A stretch of 50,087 nucleotides of DNA from Silicimonas sp. (GTDB lineage: Bacteria; Pseudomonadota; Alphaproteobacteria; Rhodobacterales; Rhodobacteraceae), in contig JABDJO010000044.1 of NCBI GenBank assembly GCA_013002465.1, positions 1 to 50,087 on the forward strand, in the 5' to 3' direction. This document shows positions 26,057 to 35,085 of the stretch, piece after piece; positions within the stretch are counted from its first letter, which is position 1; each line of letters opens with the position of its first letter. The notes under the pieces are model-generated. The model was not told where the DNA came from. It did not search any database and saw only the letters and a list, made by a program, of their open reading frames with translations. The position numbers and the translations under genes were made by a program.

Positions 26057-29000
26057 TCAAGCCCTGGCGACTTCGGCCAGTAGTTCGGCATTGCCGCCCG
26101 AGGCCGTCGTATCCACGCAGAGGTGCCGTTCAAAGGTAACCTCGAACCGTCTGGGTTGGCCCGTGATCAGTGGTAATATCGGTCCTTCACGCCCTGCAAG
26201 AGCCCTAAGATAGCTTCGCGCGGTGGCATCGTCGCCCCACCAGACAGCCCCGGCAATCCCTTGGGCCTCGCACAGGGCTTCTGCATTCAATCCATCCGCT
26301 CCTTGGGCCGTGCCGCCTGCCGCTTCGATGGCTTCGATCTGTTTCGCGATCTGATCTGCTCCGGGACCCAGACACAGAAACGCTTCACGCGACAGCCGGG
26401 TCAGCCGATTGGTTTCCCCCGTAGGGCCGGGCATATCGCGTTCATCGGCGTAAACGTCACCTGACGTGCAGAACCGCAACGGATAGGCCGGGCCGCCAGC
26501 CTTTGGGCCCGTGCCGCTCATCCCTTCGCCACCGAAAGGCTGCGAGCCCACGACAGCGCCGATCTGGTTGCGGTTGACATAGGTATTGCCGACCGCGACC
26601 TGTTCGACGATTTCCTGCACGCGGGAATCAATGCGGGTGTGTAACCCGAATGTCAGCCCGTAACCGGCGTTGTTGATCTCGGCGATGACCTGATCCAACT
26701 GGTGCGCCTGATAGGTCGCCAGATGAAGAACCGGCCCGAAAATCTCGCGCTTCATCTCGGCAATCCCGGCGACTTTGACAACGGTGGGGGGCACGAAGAA
26801 CCCATCCTTGGGGAAGGGAAGCTGTTTCACGACCCGGGCCGAGGCCAGATAGGTCTGAATGTCGTCGCGGGCTTCGGCGTCGATGACAGGGCCAACATCG
26901 GTTGCCACATCCCAGGGATCGCCAAGCTTCAGCTCGTCCATGGCCCCAAAAAGCATCTTTTTGAAATCCTTGGCGATGTCGTGCTGCACATAAAGGCACC
27001 TGAGCGCTGAACAGCGCTGACCGGCCGATTGAAAGGCCGACATCAGAACATCGCTCACGGCTTGTTCCAAAAGTGCGGTGGAATCGACGATCATCGCGTT
27101 CAAACCACCCGTTTCAGCCAAAAGGGGTGCCGAAACCGGCAAGGTATCGGCCATGGCGCGACGGATGATCTGTGCCGTTTCGGTCGAGCCGGTGAATGCC
27201 ACCCCCGCCACGCGGGGGTCCGAGGTCAACGCGCGCCCAACTGTTGGGCCGTCGCCTGGCAGGTACTGCAAGACGTCGCGCGGCACGCCAGCCTCGTGCA
27301 ATAGCGTGACGGCCTTCCAGGCGACCAAAGGCGTCTGCTCGGCCGGCTTTGCCAGGACGGCACAGCCCGCTGACAAGGCCCCGGCAATTTGGCCGGTGAA
27401 GATGGCAAGGGGAAAGTTCCAGGGTGAAATGCAGCTAATGGTGCCCAAGGGCGCGGTCGTTCTGTCGGCAAGGGCGCCATAGTATCGCAGGAAGTCGACA
27501 GCTTCGCGCACCTCTCCGATGGCATCCAGGGGCGTCTTTCCAGCCTCGCGCGCCAGAATTGCGAAGAACTCGTCCGCCTTGTCCTCGTAAAGATCGGCCG
27601 CCCGCCAAAGCACGGACTTGCGTTCATCTGCGGGGATAGCCCAGGCTCGGGCCGCGTCCAGGGCAGTGTCTATCTGTGCATCTGTGGATAACGCGACCGC
27701 GCCTGCGATATCAGAAGGTTGGAAGGGATTCCTCACGTTCTTTCTGGGCCCGTCTGATCCCGAGTTGGCCAGTAATGGGGCGGCTTGCCAGGTGGCCGTC
27801 TTCAATCCACTGAGCCCGGCTTCAAAGGCGTCCAGCGCGGTTCGGTCGGTCAGGTCCCAACCTTTCGAGTTCGCCCGTTCAGGCAGGAACAGATTGGACC
27901 CGCTTCGTATGCGCGCCGGGCGGTCAAGATGTTCAAAGGGGTCCGCCGCAACGATTTCCGGGGGCACGTCCGTATCGACGACCTGGTTTACAAAGCTTGA
28001 GTTGGCCCCGTTCTCAAGCAATCGCCGTACCAGATAGGCCAGAAGATCGCGGTGCGCACCAACCGGCGCGTAAATCCTGCAACCGGTGCCGTATTTGCCC
28101 TTCACGATCCCATGAAGCTGCTCGCCCATCCCATGAAGCCGTTGAAATTCAAACGACTGGGTATCAGAGCTCATGTGAGCAATGGCCGCGACCGTGTGAG
28201 CATTGTGGGTGGCGAACTGGGGATAGATGCGATCGGTCATGGACAAAAGCCGACGGGCATTGGCCAGATAAGACACATCGGTTGCAGGCTTGGTGGTAAA
28301 GACCGGGAAGCGCGGCATGCCCAGGACCTGAGCATGCTTGATCTCGGTATCCCAATACGCCCCCTTGACCAACCGCAGGGTGAAGCGCCGCTGATGTTGC
28401 CGTGCCAGGTCATAAACATGGTCCAAAACCGGTTTGGCGCGCAATCCATAGGCCTGAACGACCAACCCCAGCCCTTCCCAGTCGCTTAGCCCGGGAAGGG
28501 CCAGAACGGCTTCGAAAACGTCCAGTGACAATTCCAAACGGTCAGCTTCCTCGGCGTCGATGTTGAGGCCGAGATCGGCTTTTGCCGCAGCTTTCGCCAA
28601 ATCGGCCAGACGCGGCACGATCTCGGCCACCGCACGGTCCTTGCTGGCCTCGTCATAGCGGGGATGAATGGCCGAAAGCTTTACCGAAATGCCGGGGCGG
28701 TCGCGCATCCTGTCACCGGTTGCCCCCTTGGCCAACGCCGCGATCGCCTTGGCATAGGCGGTGTGATAGCGCATCGCATCGGCATCGGTCAGGGCTGCTT
28801 CGCCCAGCATGTCATAGCTATAGGTGTATCCCTTCGCCTCCATGCCCGCCGCGCGGTTCATGGCTGCGGCCATGTCTTCGCCAAGGACGAACTGCTGGCC
28901 CATTTCGCGCATGGCCTGACGGGCGGCTGCGCGGATGACGGGTTCGCCAAGGCGCTTGATCGCCCCGCGCAAGACCCCGGTGACACCCGGTGCATCGTCG

Positions 29001-29371
29001 TCCAGCACCCGCCCTGTCAGCAAAAGTGCCCAGGTCGAGGCATTGACCAGCGATGACGAAGACTGGCCCAGGTGCCTGCCCCAGTCGGACGGTGCGATTT
29101 TGTCTTCGATCAGGGCGTCGATGGTTTCAGGGTCGGGCACGCGCAGCAGCGATTCCGCCAAGCACATCAAGGCGATACCTTCGTCGGTCGAAAGGCCGTA
29201 CTCGGCCAGAAAGACCTCCATCAGGCCCGGGCGGCTGCTGTCGCGGATGGATTGCACCAGCGAAGCAGCCTGGGCGGTGATCTGGGCACGATCAGCGGGC
29301 GAAAGGGCCGCATCCCTTGCCAAATCTTCCAGCAGGGCATGTTCGTCAGGGTATTTGTCGAAAGGTCTCAT
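26057..29371 (-). CDS. putA: Bifunctional proline dehydrogenase / P5C dehydrogenase PutA
   Basis: PutA oxidises proline to glutamate in two steps, with electrons going to FAD and the quinone pool and then to NAD+. The 1104-residue protein carries an N-terminal arm, a FAD-binding PRODH barrel (about 130-440; note GISVKLSAIHPRYDE, LRLVKGAYWDTEIK and YGTGCRIYAPVG) and an aldehyde dehydrogenase domain (about 560-1000) with ISPWNFPLAIF, AETGGLNAMIV, the catalytic cysteine in SAGQRCSALRC, and IFGPVLH. It has no N-terminal ribbon-helix-helix DNA-binding domain, so it cannot repress its own gene as E. coli PutA does. That fits the divergent putR. No Shine-Dalgarno sequence precedes ATG 29369-29371; TAAAAT lies just before it, hinting at a leaderless message. 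Confidence 0.96.
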   Translation of the reverse strand: MRPFDKYPDEHALLEDLARDAALSPADRAQITAQAASLVQSIRDSSRPGLMEVFLAEYGLSTDEGIALMCLAESLLRVPDPETIDALIEDKIAPSDWGRHLGQSSSSLVNASTWALLLTGRVLDDDAPGVTGVLRGAIKRLGEPVIRAAARQAMREMGQQFVLGEDMAAAMNRAAGMEAKGYTYSYDMLGEAALTDADAMRYHTAYAKAIAALAKGATGDRMRDRPGISVKLSAIHPRYDEASKDRAVAEIVPRLADLAKAAAKADLGLNIDAEEADRLELSLDVFEAVLALPGLSDWEGLGLVVQAYGLRAKPVLDHVYDLARQHQRRFTLRLVKGAYWDTEIKHAQVLGMPRFPVFTTKPATDVSYLANARRLLSMTDRIYPQFATHNAHTVAAIAHMSSDTQSFEFQRLHGMGEQLHGIVKGKYGTGCRIYAPVGAHRDLLAYLVRRLLENGANSSFVNQVVDTDVPPEIVAADPFEHLDRPARIRSGSNLFLPERANSKGWDLTDRTALDAFEAGLSGLKTATWQAAPLLANSGSDGPRKNVRNPFQPSDIAGAVALSTDAQIDTALDAARAWAIPADERKSVLWRAADLYEDKADEFFAILAREAGKTPLDAIGEVREAVDFLRYYGALADRTTAPLGTISCISPWNFPLAIFTGQIAGALSAGCAVLAKPAEQTPLVAWKAVTLLHEAGVPRDVLQYLPGDGPTVGRALTSDPRVAGVAFTGSTETAQIIRRAMADTLPVSAPLLAETGGLNAMIVDSTALLEQAVSDVLMSAFQSAGQRCSALRCLYVQHDIAKDFKKMLFGAMDELKLGDPWDVATDVGPVIDAEARDDIQTYLASARVVKQLPFPKDGFFVPPTVVKVAGIAEMKREIFGPVLHLATYQAHQLDQVIAEINNAGYGLTFGLHTRIDSRVQEIVEQVAVGNTYVNRNQIGAVVGSQPFGGEGMSGTGPKAGGPAYPLRFCTSGDVYADERDMPGPTGETNRLTRLSREAFLCLGPGADQIAKQIEAIEAAGGTAQGADGLNAEALCEAQGIAGAVWWGDDATARSYLRALAGREGPILPLITGQPRRFEVTFERHLCVDTTASGGNAELLAEVARA

Positions 29372-29454
29372 ATGAACATTTTAGCACCGCTCAGGTAGGG
29401 TTTTCGCCCAAATAGGTGTATTTCGTGTAGAAAAAGACCAAAGATCGCCAGAAA

Positions 29455-29928
29455 ATGAGCCTGATATTCATGTATGACGCCGACAAGATAGACCAAAAGC
29501 TTATAACGGAGTTGACGCGCAACGCCCGCCTGTCCATTGCCGAACTGGCACGGCGGGTGGGGCTGTCAAAGACGCCTGTGCAGTTGCGCATGAAACGCCT
29601 TGAGGCCTCGGGGATCATCCGGGGGTATCGTGCGCTTCTTGACCCAGAGCGTTTGGGGCTGGATCACGTGGCATTTGTCGAGGTGAAATTGAGGGATACA
29701 CGCGAACCCGCCCTACGCGAGTTCAACGCGGCTGTTTGCGCGGTTCCCGAGGTTGAAGAATGCCACATGATCGCGGGTGCCTTCGATTACCTTCTGAAAG
29801 TCCGGACGGGCGACATGGCGCGCTATCGGCTGGTGTTGGGTGAAAAGATCTCAAGTTTGCCCCATGTGGCGCAGACTTCGACCCACGTGGCGATGCAATC
29901 GGTGAAGGATGGCGGGATCGTGACTTGA
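29455..29928 (+). CDS. putR: Lrp/AsnC-type regulator of putA (PutR)
   Basis: The 157-residue protein has an N-terminal winged-helix domain (SIAELARRVGLSKTPVQLRM, about 26-50) and a C-terminal RAM ligand-binding domain (about 70-150; HVAFVEVKLRD, HMIAGAFDYLLKV). It is divergent from putA with an 83-bp gap, the arrangement known for PutR, the proline-responsive activator of putA in Rhodobacter-type bacteria. Proline as the ligand is therefore inferred from context. The start is ATG 29455; a second ATG five codons later (MYDADK) is equally plausible because neither has a strong ribosome binding site. Confidence 0.88.
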   Translation: MSLIFMYDADKIDQKLITELTRNARLSIAELARRVGLSKTPVQLRMKRLEASGIIRGYRALLDPERLGLDHVAFVEVKLRDTREPALREFNAAVCAVPEVEECHMIAGAFDYLLKVRTGDMARYRLVLGEKISSLPHVAQTSTHVAMQSVKDGGIVT

Positions 29929-29958
29929 CGGATCGGCAATCCGCGCCACCATAGGGAT

Positions 29959-30501
29959 ATGATGACGCGCTTTGCCATAGGTCTGATATTTACCGCTTCG
30001 GTTGCCGGGGCGGATTGTCCGCCGCAGCCAGATATTCAAGAGGCCCAGGACCGGATTTTGGCGCAGGTTCGCGTAGCGCCGAACGAGATGGCGGCGCGGC
30101 AATTGTCGAACGGGTTGTGGGAGCTTTGGGCCAAAGCCCCGGATACCGAGGCTCAGGAGTTGCTGGATCGGGGTATGGCCGCCCGGGCCATAGCAAATTA
30201 CGATCTGGCAATCGAGGCCCTCGATGCGCTTATCGAATATTGCCCGGAGTACTCCGAGGGCTATAACCAGCGGGCTTTCGTTAATTTTCTGCGCCAGGAT
30301 TTCGACGTCGCGCTTGTCGATCTGGATCGGGCCCTTGACCTTCGTCCGACACATGTGGCGGCCCTGGCTGGAAAGGCCTTGACGCTGATCGGACTTGGGC
30401 GCGACGACGATGCGCAACCGGTTCTGCGCGAAGCTTTGGCGCTGAACCCGTGGCTTTCTGAACGCCGGTTTCTGATTGAACCCGACGCCACGGACCTTTG
30501 A
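29959..30501 (+). CDS. Exported TPR-repeat protein
   Basis: The 180-residue product begins with a short signal peptide (MMTRFAIGLIFTASVAGADC, likely cut near VAGA-DC), so it should be periplasmic. Two to three tetratricopeptide repeats follow (about 70-175): AQELLDRGMAARAIANYDLA, EGYNQRAFVNFLRQDFDVAL, DLDRALDLRPTHVAALAGKA. TPRs hold protein partners, but no catalytic domain is present and the partner is unknown. The start ATG 29959 has TAGGGA close upstream; a tandem ATG follows. It lies between putR and tRNA-Leu, and neither neighbour points to a function. Confidence 0.8.
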   Translation: MMTRFAIGLIFTASVAGADCPPQPDIQEAQDRILAQVRVAPNEMAARQLSNGLWELWAKAPDTEAQELLDRGMAARAIANYDLAIEALDALIEYCPEYSEGYNQRAFVNFLRQDFDVALVDLDRALDLRPTHVAALAGKALTLIGLGRDDDAQPVLREALALNPWLSERRFLIEPDATDL

Positions 30502-30562
30502 GCCGATTGTTCCAGGACAGCCCCTTGCCCAAACCGCCGCCTCGGCCTAATGAAGCGGGGCC

Positions 30563-30648
30563 GCGGGCGTGGCGGAATGGTAGACGCATGGGACTTAAAA
30601 TCCCTGGGGCGAAAGCCCGTGCCGGTTCAAGTCCGGCCGCCCGTACCA
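30563..30648 (+). tRNA. tRNA-Leu (anticodon TAA)
   Basis: The sequence folds as a class II tRNA. The acceptor stem GCGGGCG / CGCCCGT has one G-T pair. The D arm contains GGCGGAATGGTAGACGC, the anticodon stem-loop is GGGA CTTAAAA TCCC with anticodon TAA, and a long variable arm (GGGCGAAAGCCC) follows. The T arm is GCCGGTTCAAGTCCGGC, with discriminator A and an encoded CCA. The long variable arm and A73 are leucine features. It reads UUA/UUG codons. Confidence 0.96.
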
Positions 30649-30698
30649 GCATTTCCTTCTGACCCAATCATGACGGCTTTTGCGCCCTTCAATGTGGC

Positions 30699-31214
30699 TC
30701 AGTAACGATAGTGAATGCGACGTGCCCGAAGGCTGGCCAGGTCAAGGCGCAAGAAGCTTAGCTGCGAATACAAGGACGCCCGGCGCGGATCGTCCGGGGG
30801 CAGGGCAGCGAGTTCGGCATTGATCGCGCGGATATCCCGTTGAACATCGGCGATTTCCTGACCGATGGCGTGCCACCTCAGACCCCGGGTATTGGCGGTC
30901 TGCAGCGCATCGAGGTTGCCCGCCGGGCAGACCGGAGACAAGCGCCGTCCCCGGCTGCCAACGTCATAGGCGTTTGGAACGGTGCAATAGCGCTTCAGGC
31001 CTTCTGTGCGGCCCTCACGCCAGGGTTTGGCCTTGGGGGCAATGCCGAATTCGTTGCAGGCCTTGGCATGCTGGAGAATGAAGTCCGGCTTTCGGCCATC
31101 GGCACCGTCTTTCAGCCCGATCGCGTACCAGTCGCCACTCCGGCACTCGTTCTCGCTTAGCGTGGCGCAGGACGAAACGACAAGGAGGGCGGTCAGGATC
31201 AGGAAGTATCGCAT
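30699..31214 (-). CDS. DUF2799 family lipoprotein
   Basis: The 171-residue product starts with a lipoprotein signal peptide; the lipobox VVSSC (cysteine about 16) follows the hydrophobic LILTALLVVS. The mature part fits DUF2799, a family with no known activity: ECRSGDWYAIGLKDGADGR, HAKACNEFGI, GRTEGLKRYC and GRRLSPVCPAG. A helical C-terminus (about 110-165) could form a short coiled coil. I place the start at ATG 31212-31214; the ribosome binding site is poor. It should sit on the periplasmic face of a membrane. The gene is read toward the tRNA and has no functional link to its neighbours that I can see. Confidence 0.8.
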   Translation of the reverse strand: MRYFLILTALLVVSSCATLSENECRSGDWYAIGLKDGADGRKPDFILQHAKACNEFGIAPKAKPWREGRTEGLKRYCTVPNAYDVGSRGRRLSPVCPAGNLDALQTANTRGLRWHAIGQEIADVQRDIRAINAELAALPPDDPRRASLYSQLSFLRLDLASLRARRIHYRY

Positions 31215-31252
31215 GGGGAGAAGATTACCTTTCCCCCGGTTGTCATGCCATA

Positions 31253-32290
31253 TCAACCTTGGGCGATTTCCACGAACCTGTCGATCTGAGCCTCGGTGAT
31301 CGACCAATCGCACACCAGACGACATGGAAGCGGTTCGTCAGCCACCCCGTCAAGTGAACCAAAGACCTGGTATTGTGCGCCTGCCGCGTTGAGCCGTTGG
31401 TGCCTGTCACGTGACAACTCGGCGAAGATCATGTTGGCGTCGCGCGGATGGGTAACTTTGGCGACCCCTGCCAGACCCTGCTCAAGCCGCGCTGCCGAAC
31501 GATTGGCAGTGCGGGCCATTTCCAGCCATAGATCGTCTGTCAGGTACGCTCCGAACTGAGCGCCAAGGTACCGGTTCTTGGAAAAAAGATGCCCCCCACG
31601 TTTGCGACGAAGTTCAAACTCCCAAGCCTTTTCAGGATCGAAAATCACGGCCGCTTCGACCCCCATGAGCCCGTTTTTGGTGCCGCCGAAACTGACCGCG
31701 TCGATCCCCAGTTTCCAGGACATCTCGGCAGCCGTCACGCCAAGGGCCACGAGGGCGTTGGAAAACCGCGCACCGTCCAGGTGGACCGACAGCCCGGCGT
31801 CCTTGGCGACATCGACAAGGGATTTCAGGGCGGAAAGCGTGTAAACGGTACCGGATTCCGTGACTTGGGTCAGCGACAGGGTGGCCGGTTGCGGGCTGTG
31901 CACGCCGCCTTCTCGCAATGTTTGAATTTCGGCCCTGAGGGCCTTCGGTAACATGCGACCGTGTTCGGCTTCGACAAGAGTCAGTTTGGCGCCGCCTGTA
32001 TAAAATTCGGGCGCGTTGCATTCGTCGACGTGGATATGGGCCTCGGGCGTGCAGAAGATGGTTTGGGTCCCTTGGGTCAGCGTGCTGAGAAGGATCACAT
32101 TGGCCGAGGTTCCCGTGGCGGTGAAATAGACGGCTGCGTCGGGCGCTTCGAATACCTCACGCACCTTGTCGGCGGCGTTCCGGGTCCAGTCGTCATTGCC
32201 ATAGGGCAGGGCCCATCCTTCGTTCGCGGCCACCAGTGCTTCCATCACGCGGGGGTGGACGGGGCCCGAATTGTCAGAGGCGAAACGCAT
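31253..32290 (-). CDS. ltaE: Low-specificity L-threonine aldolase
   Basis: The PLP enzyme cleaves L-threonine or L-allo-threonine to glycine and acetaldehyde. The 345-residue protein starts at ATG 32288-32290 (MRFASDNSGPVHPRVM). Marks are ALPYGNDDWTRNAADKV, TGTSANVIL (PLP phosphate), HIHVDECNAPEF (ring-stacking histidine), VHLDGARFSNAL (aspartate that pairs with the PLP ring nitrogen) and the PLP lysine in SFGGTKNGLMG. The whole fold-type I aldolase core is present and of normal length. The gene starts one base after the YcgN-like gene ends, so the two share a message. Confidence 0.9.
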   Translation of the reverse strand: MRFASDNSGPVHPRVMEALVAANEGWALPYGNDDWTRNAADKVREVFEAPDAAVYFTATGTSANVILLSTLTQGTQTIFCTPEAHIHVDECNAPEFYTGGAKLTLVEAEHGRMLPKALRAEIQTLREGGVHSPQPATLSLTQVTESGTVYTLSALKSLVDVAKDAGLSVHLDGARFSNALVALGVTAAEMSWKLGIDAVSFGGTKNGLMGVEAAVIFDPEKAWEFELRRKRGGHLFSKNRYLGAQFGAYLTDDLWLEMARTANRSAARLEQGLAGVAKVTHPRDANMIFAELSRDRHQRLNAAGAQYQVFGSLDGVADEPLPCRLVCDWSITEAQIDRFVEIAQG

Positions 32291-32291
32291 G

Positions 32292-32762
32292 TCAAAGATC
32301 CTCGATGATGTGGTCGTCCCAGTCTTCTTCGGGCACTTCGAATTCCGGCACTGTCCAGCCCTTGACCGAGATGCCGGCGGCATGAACCGTTTCGGCAGTG
32401 CCTGAAATCAAGGGGTGCCAGTCGTTCAGGGGTTTGCCTTCGTAAACAAGGCGATAAGCGCATGTTGACGGCATCCAATAGGCAATATCGGCGATGTTTG
32501 CCGGTGTAAGGTGGACGCAATCGGGGACGAACTGCTTGCGGATATCGTACTGCGCACAGCGGCAGGTGTCGCCATCCAGCAATCGGCACGCCACGCGGGT
32601 AAAGGCAATTTCCCGCGTGTCGGCGTCTTCCAGCTTGTTCAGGCAACATTTGCCACAGCCATCGCAAAGGGCCTCCCACTCTTTCGGAGTGAGGTTCTTC
32701 AGGGGCACGCGCTCCCAGTATCGGTCACGCAACCCCGAGCGGTCGATCGGGTCATTTTTCAC
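32292..32762 (-). CDS. YcgN/YkgJ-type cysteine cluster protein (UPF0260)
   Basis: The 156-residue protein matches the UPF0260 (YcgN) family: LCDGCGKCCLNKLED, ACRLLDGDTCRCAQYD, FVPDCVHLTP, YWMPSTCAYRLVYEGKPL and DWHPLISG. The conserved cysteines probably bind zinc or an Fe-S cluster; the function is not known. The start is GTG 32760-32762, the first in-frame start before the first conserved segment, with AGG about 9 bases upstream. It precedes the threonine aldolase gene by one base. Because the family is widely conserved in proteobacteria in different contexts, the pairing with ltaE is likely incidental. Confidence 0.88.
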   Translation of the reverse strand: MKNDPIDRSGLRDRYWERVPLKNLTPKEWEALCDGCGKCCLNKLEDADTREIAFTRVACRLLDGDTCRCAQYDIRKQFVPDCVHLTPANIADIAYWMPSTCAYRLVYEGKPLNDWHPLISGTAETVHAAGISVKGWTVPEFEVPEEDWDDHIIEDL

Positions 32763-32833
32763 CCGGCGAACCTAGCGAATTGATCGGGCGGGGAAAGGGG
32801 AAAGGTTTGGGTGGTTTGTGGTGGCAGTTGAGT

Positions 32834-33517
32834 TCAATCGGGTTGGGCGGTGATTACCACGCGCCGCGCGCTGCCGTCGCCGTTGATTGTATAAAGATCC
32901 GTTCGCGCCGCCAGATAGCTCGGCCATGTTTTTTGGTCCATTGCACTAATCTTTACGCTTGGGTCTTTTCTACGTACCAGGCCATTCAAGCGATTGAGCA
33001 AGATCCCCTGTCCCTTCGGATCTGCTTCGGCAAACACTTCGCGCAAGGTGCGGTCAAGCGGTTCTAGCTTGGTCTCGGCGACTTTTGCCTGTGCGGGTGT
33101 CAGTTTTATGAACTCATCGCAGGCATGTCGAAAGGCGGCAGGGGCCTTTTCCTCACCAAGACCCGTCACGTGGTGACCGAGTTCGCGCAAGCGACAGGCT
33201 ATGAAGGACATGTCCGAATCCGACGTGACGATTGCAAAAGCCTCGATCCTGTCCGCAAGCGCGAAGTGCATCGCGTCGATGGACAGAAGAATGTCGGAAG
33301 CATTAAGGTTTTTTCCATTGGGACCCTTGCGTGCTTGCCCGCTGTATACGGAGCGAAAGCTTCCTGCGGTGGCCCAATTCACTAACGACGAACTGTTACA
33401 ATAGGCCCGTCGAACCCGGTGATGCCCCAAGTTTTCGGTTTTTCGAATGATTTGCCCGGCGTATGAAGCAGCGATGTTATCGCCATCCACCAAAAGCGCG
33501 ACGGAAGAAAATGTCAT
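32834..33517 (-). CDS. NYN-domain protein with probable LOTUS/OST-HTH-like C-terminus
   Basis: The first 150 residues form a NYN (PIN-like) nuclease domain. Acidic residues expected to bind metal are in VALLVDGDNIA (D11, D13), LNASDILLSIDAMHF and AIVTSDSDMSFI, followed by LGHHVTGLGE. The last 65 residues (about 160-227, TLREVFAEADPKGQGILLN through DLYTINGDGSARRVVI) have a winged-helix look like LOTUS/OST-HTH domains, which bind RNA. NYN-LOTUS proteins occur widely in bacteria but their targets are unknown; RNA cleavage is the likely activity. The start follows AAAGGA. The gaps on both sides (71 and 74 bp) are AT-rich compared with the region. The gene is alone rather than overlapping its neighbours. 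Confidence 0.8.
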   Translation of the reverse strand: MTFSSVALLVDGDNIAASYAGQIIRKTENLGHHRVRRAYCNSSSLVNWATAGSFRSVYSGQARKGPNGKNLNASDILLSIDAMHFALADRIEAFAIVTSDSDMSFIACRLRELGHHVTGLGEEKAPAAFRHACDEFIKLTPAQAKVAETKLEPLDRTLREVFAEADPKGQGILLNRLNGLVRRKDPSVKISAMDQKTWPSYLAARTDLYTINGDGSARRVVITAQPD

Positions 33518-33591
33518 GTGTTTGTAATCCTTTGGAAATCTAATAACGGAAATTCAAAAGGTAAAATGCGATTCTGTCGATACTTTGGCGC

Positions 33592-34518
33592 TTATCCCGC
33601 AAGTATGGCGCGGGCCTGGGCGCTGTCGGCGTCCATTTGCGTGATCAGCGCATCTAGGCTGTCAAACTTCTCCTCGGGCCTCAGATAGGCGACGAGCGCG
33701 ACACTGACTTCGGCGCCGTAAAGGTCGCCCTTGAAGTCGAAGACGTAGGTTTCCAGGTTGGGACGGTTTCCGGCGAACATCGGGCGGACACCCATTGAGG
33801 CCACGCCGTCATAAGACCCCGCGTTCGCTCCATCAAGGACATCGAAGCGCACGGCATAAACACCGAATTTTGGGGGGTGAAGACCGTCAATGGACATGTT
33901 GGCGGTCGGATAACCCAACTCGCGGCCCCTTTGATCGCCCTTCAGCACCACGCCCTCGATCCGGTGAAGGTGGCCAAGCATGGCGGCGGCATCCTCGGGG
34001 CGTCCGTCGCTCAGGGCTTCGCGGATGCGCGTCGACGAGACCTCGACCGAGTTTGTGGCCACGAGATCAGCCACCGTAACACCAAATCCCATGTCCTTGC
34101 TGTAGTGCTGCAGGGTCTCCACCGTCCCCGCACGCCCTTTGCCAAAGCAAAAGTCGGCGCCGACTGTCACATGGACAAGGCCAAGGCGGTCGCGGATGAT
34201 TTCACCGCAAAATGCTTCGGGGGTAAGCGACGCCAGACGATTGTTGAAGGTCAGTTCATAGAGACGTTCGACCCCCAGGGATTCAAGGCGGTGCGCCTTG
34301 GCCGCGGCATTCATCAGGCGGAAGGGAGGGGCATCGGGGGCGAAATATTCGCGCGGGTGCGGTTCGAAAGTGACGACCCCCAAGGGCGCATCAGCCGCCC
34401 CGGCAGCGATCCTCAGGACAGCCTGATGGCCCAAATGCACCCCGTCGAAGTTTCCGATGGCCGCACTTGCCCCCCGGTCACCCTGGTTCATGTATGTGGT
34501 GTCACGCAGGATCCGCAT
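33592..34518 (-). CDS. ribF: Bifunctional riboflavin kinase / FAD synthetase
   Basis: RibF makes FMN from riboflavin and then FAD. The 308-residue protein has an N-terminal FAD synthetase (nucleotidyltransferase) domain with AIGNFDGVHLGHQAVL, TFEPHPREYF, VGADFCFGKGRAGT and SSTRIREAL, and a C-terminal flavokinase barrel (about 185-305) with GRELGYPTANM, YGVASMGVRP-type strand, NLETYVFDFKGDLYG and LRPEEKFDSLDAL. All segments are intact and the length is normal. Start ATG 34516-34518. A MaoC-like gene lies 123 bp upstream in the same direction; the spacing leaves room for a separate promoter. Confidence 0.95.
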   Translation of the reverse strand: MRILRDTTYMNQGDRGASAAIGNFDGVHLGHQAVLRIAAGAADAPLGVVTFEPHPREYFAPDAPPFRLMNAAAKAHRLESLGVERLYELTFNNRLASLTPEAFCGEIIRDRLGLVHVTVGADFCFGKGRAGTVETLQHYSKDMGFGVTVADLVATNSVEVSSTRIREALSDGRPEDAAAMLGHLHRIEGVVLKGDQRGRELGYPTANMSIDGLHPPKFGVYAVRFDVLDGANAGSYDGVASMGVRPMFAGNRPNLETYVFDFKGDLYGAEVSVALVAYLRPEEKFDSLDALITQMDADSAQARAILAG

Positions 34519-34641
34519 GAGCGCACGGGTAGCCTGATGTCAGACGTCCCGCAAGGGTCGTCTTGGCAATGGACTGGTCACCAACGGAAGGCAATTTTTC
34601 TGCGATATATTTCGGCCGAGTTCGCCAGACCTGCGGTTGGA

Positions 34642-35085
34642 TCAGTCGAATTTGCCGGACGGCGCCAGCACTGTCGCTTCGCCCTTCAGGACCGGCTTGC
34701 CATCGACCAGACAGCGTGTGTCCAGACGCACACGGCGTTTCGCATAGTCGATGTCCAGAACCTCGACCTCGGCCGTCACGACATCGCCCGGGCGCACAGG
34801 AGCAAGGAACTTGAGCGATTGACCAAGATAGACCGTGCCATGCCCAGGAAGCTGTTCGCCGATAACCGCGGAAATCAGCCCCGCGGTCAGCATGCCATGG
34901 GCAATGCGGCCTTCAAATATGGTGTCCATGGCATATTCGTCGTCAAGATGCACCGGATTGTGGTCGGTCGAGACCTGGGCGAAAAGCTCGATATCAAGAT
35001 CGGTGACCTCTTTTTGAAGCGACCGGGTCATCCCGATCTCAAGGTCTTCGATAACAATTGTTCCACGTGGCTGATTATCGAGCAT
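34642..35085 (-). CDS. MaoC-family (R)-specific enoyl-CoA hydratase-like protein
   Basis: The 147-residue protein is a single hot-dog-fold hydratase. The catalytic motif of (R)-hydratases is present as STDHNPVHLDDEYA (Asp and His), followed by GRIAHGMLTAGLISAVIG. Such enzymes hydrate trans-2-enoyl-CoA to (R)-3-hydroxyacyl-CoA and in this group often supply monomers for polyhydroxyalkanoate or act in fatty acid breakdown. No PHA synthase is nearby, so the acyl-CoA substrate is unknown. I start at ATG 35083-35085, where AGAGG precedes it by about 7 bases. Confidence 0.87.
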   Translation of the reverse strand: MLDNQPRGTIVIEDLEIGMTRSLQKEVTDLDIELFAQVSTDHNPVHLDDEYAMDTIFEGRIAHGMLTAGLISAVIGEQLPGHGTVYLGQSLKFLAPVRPGDVVTAEVEVLDIDYAKRRVRLDTRCLVDGKPVLKGEATVLAPSGKFD

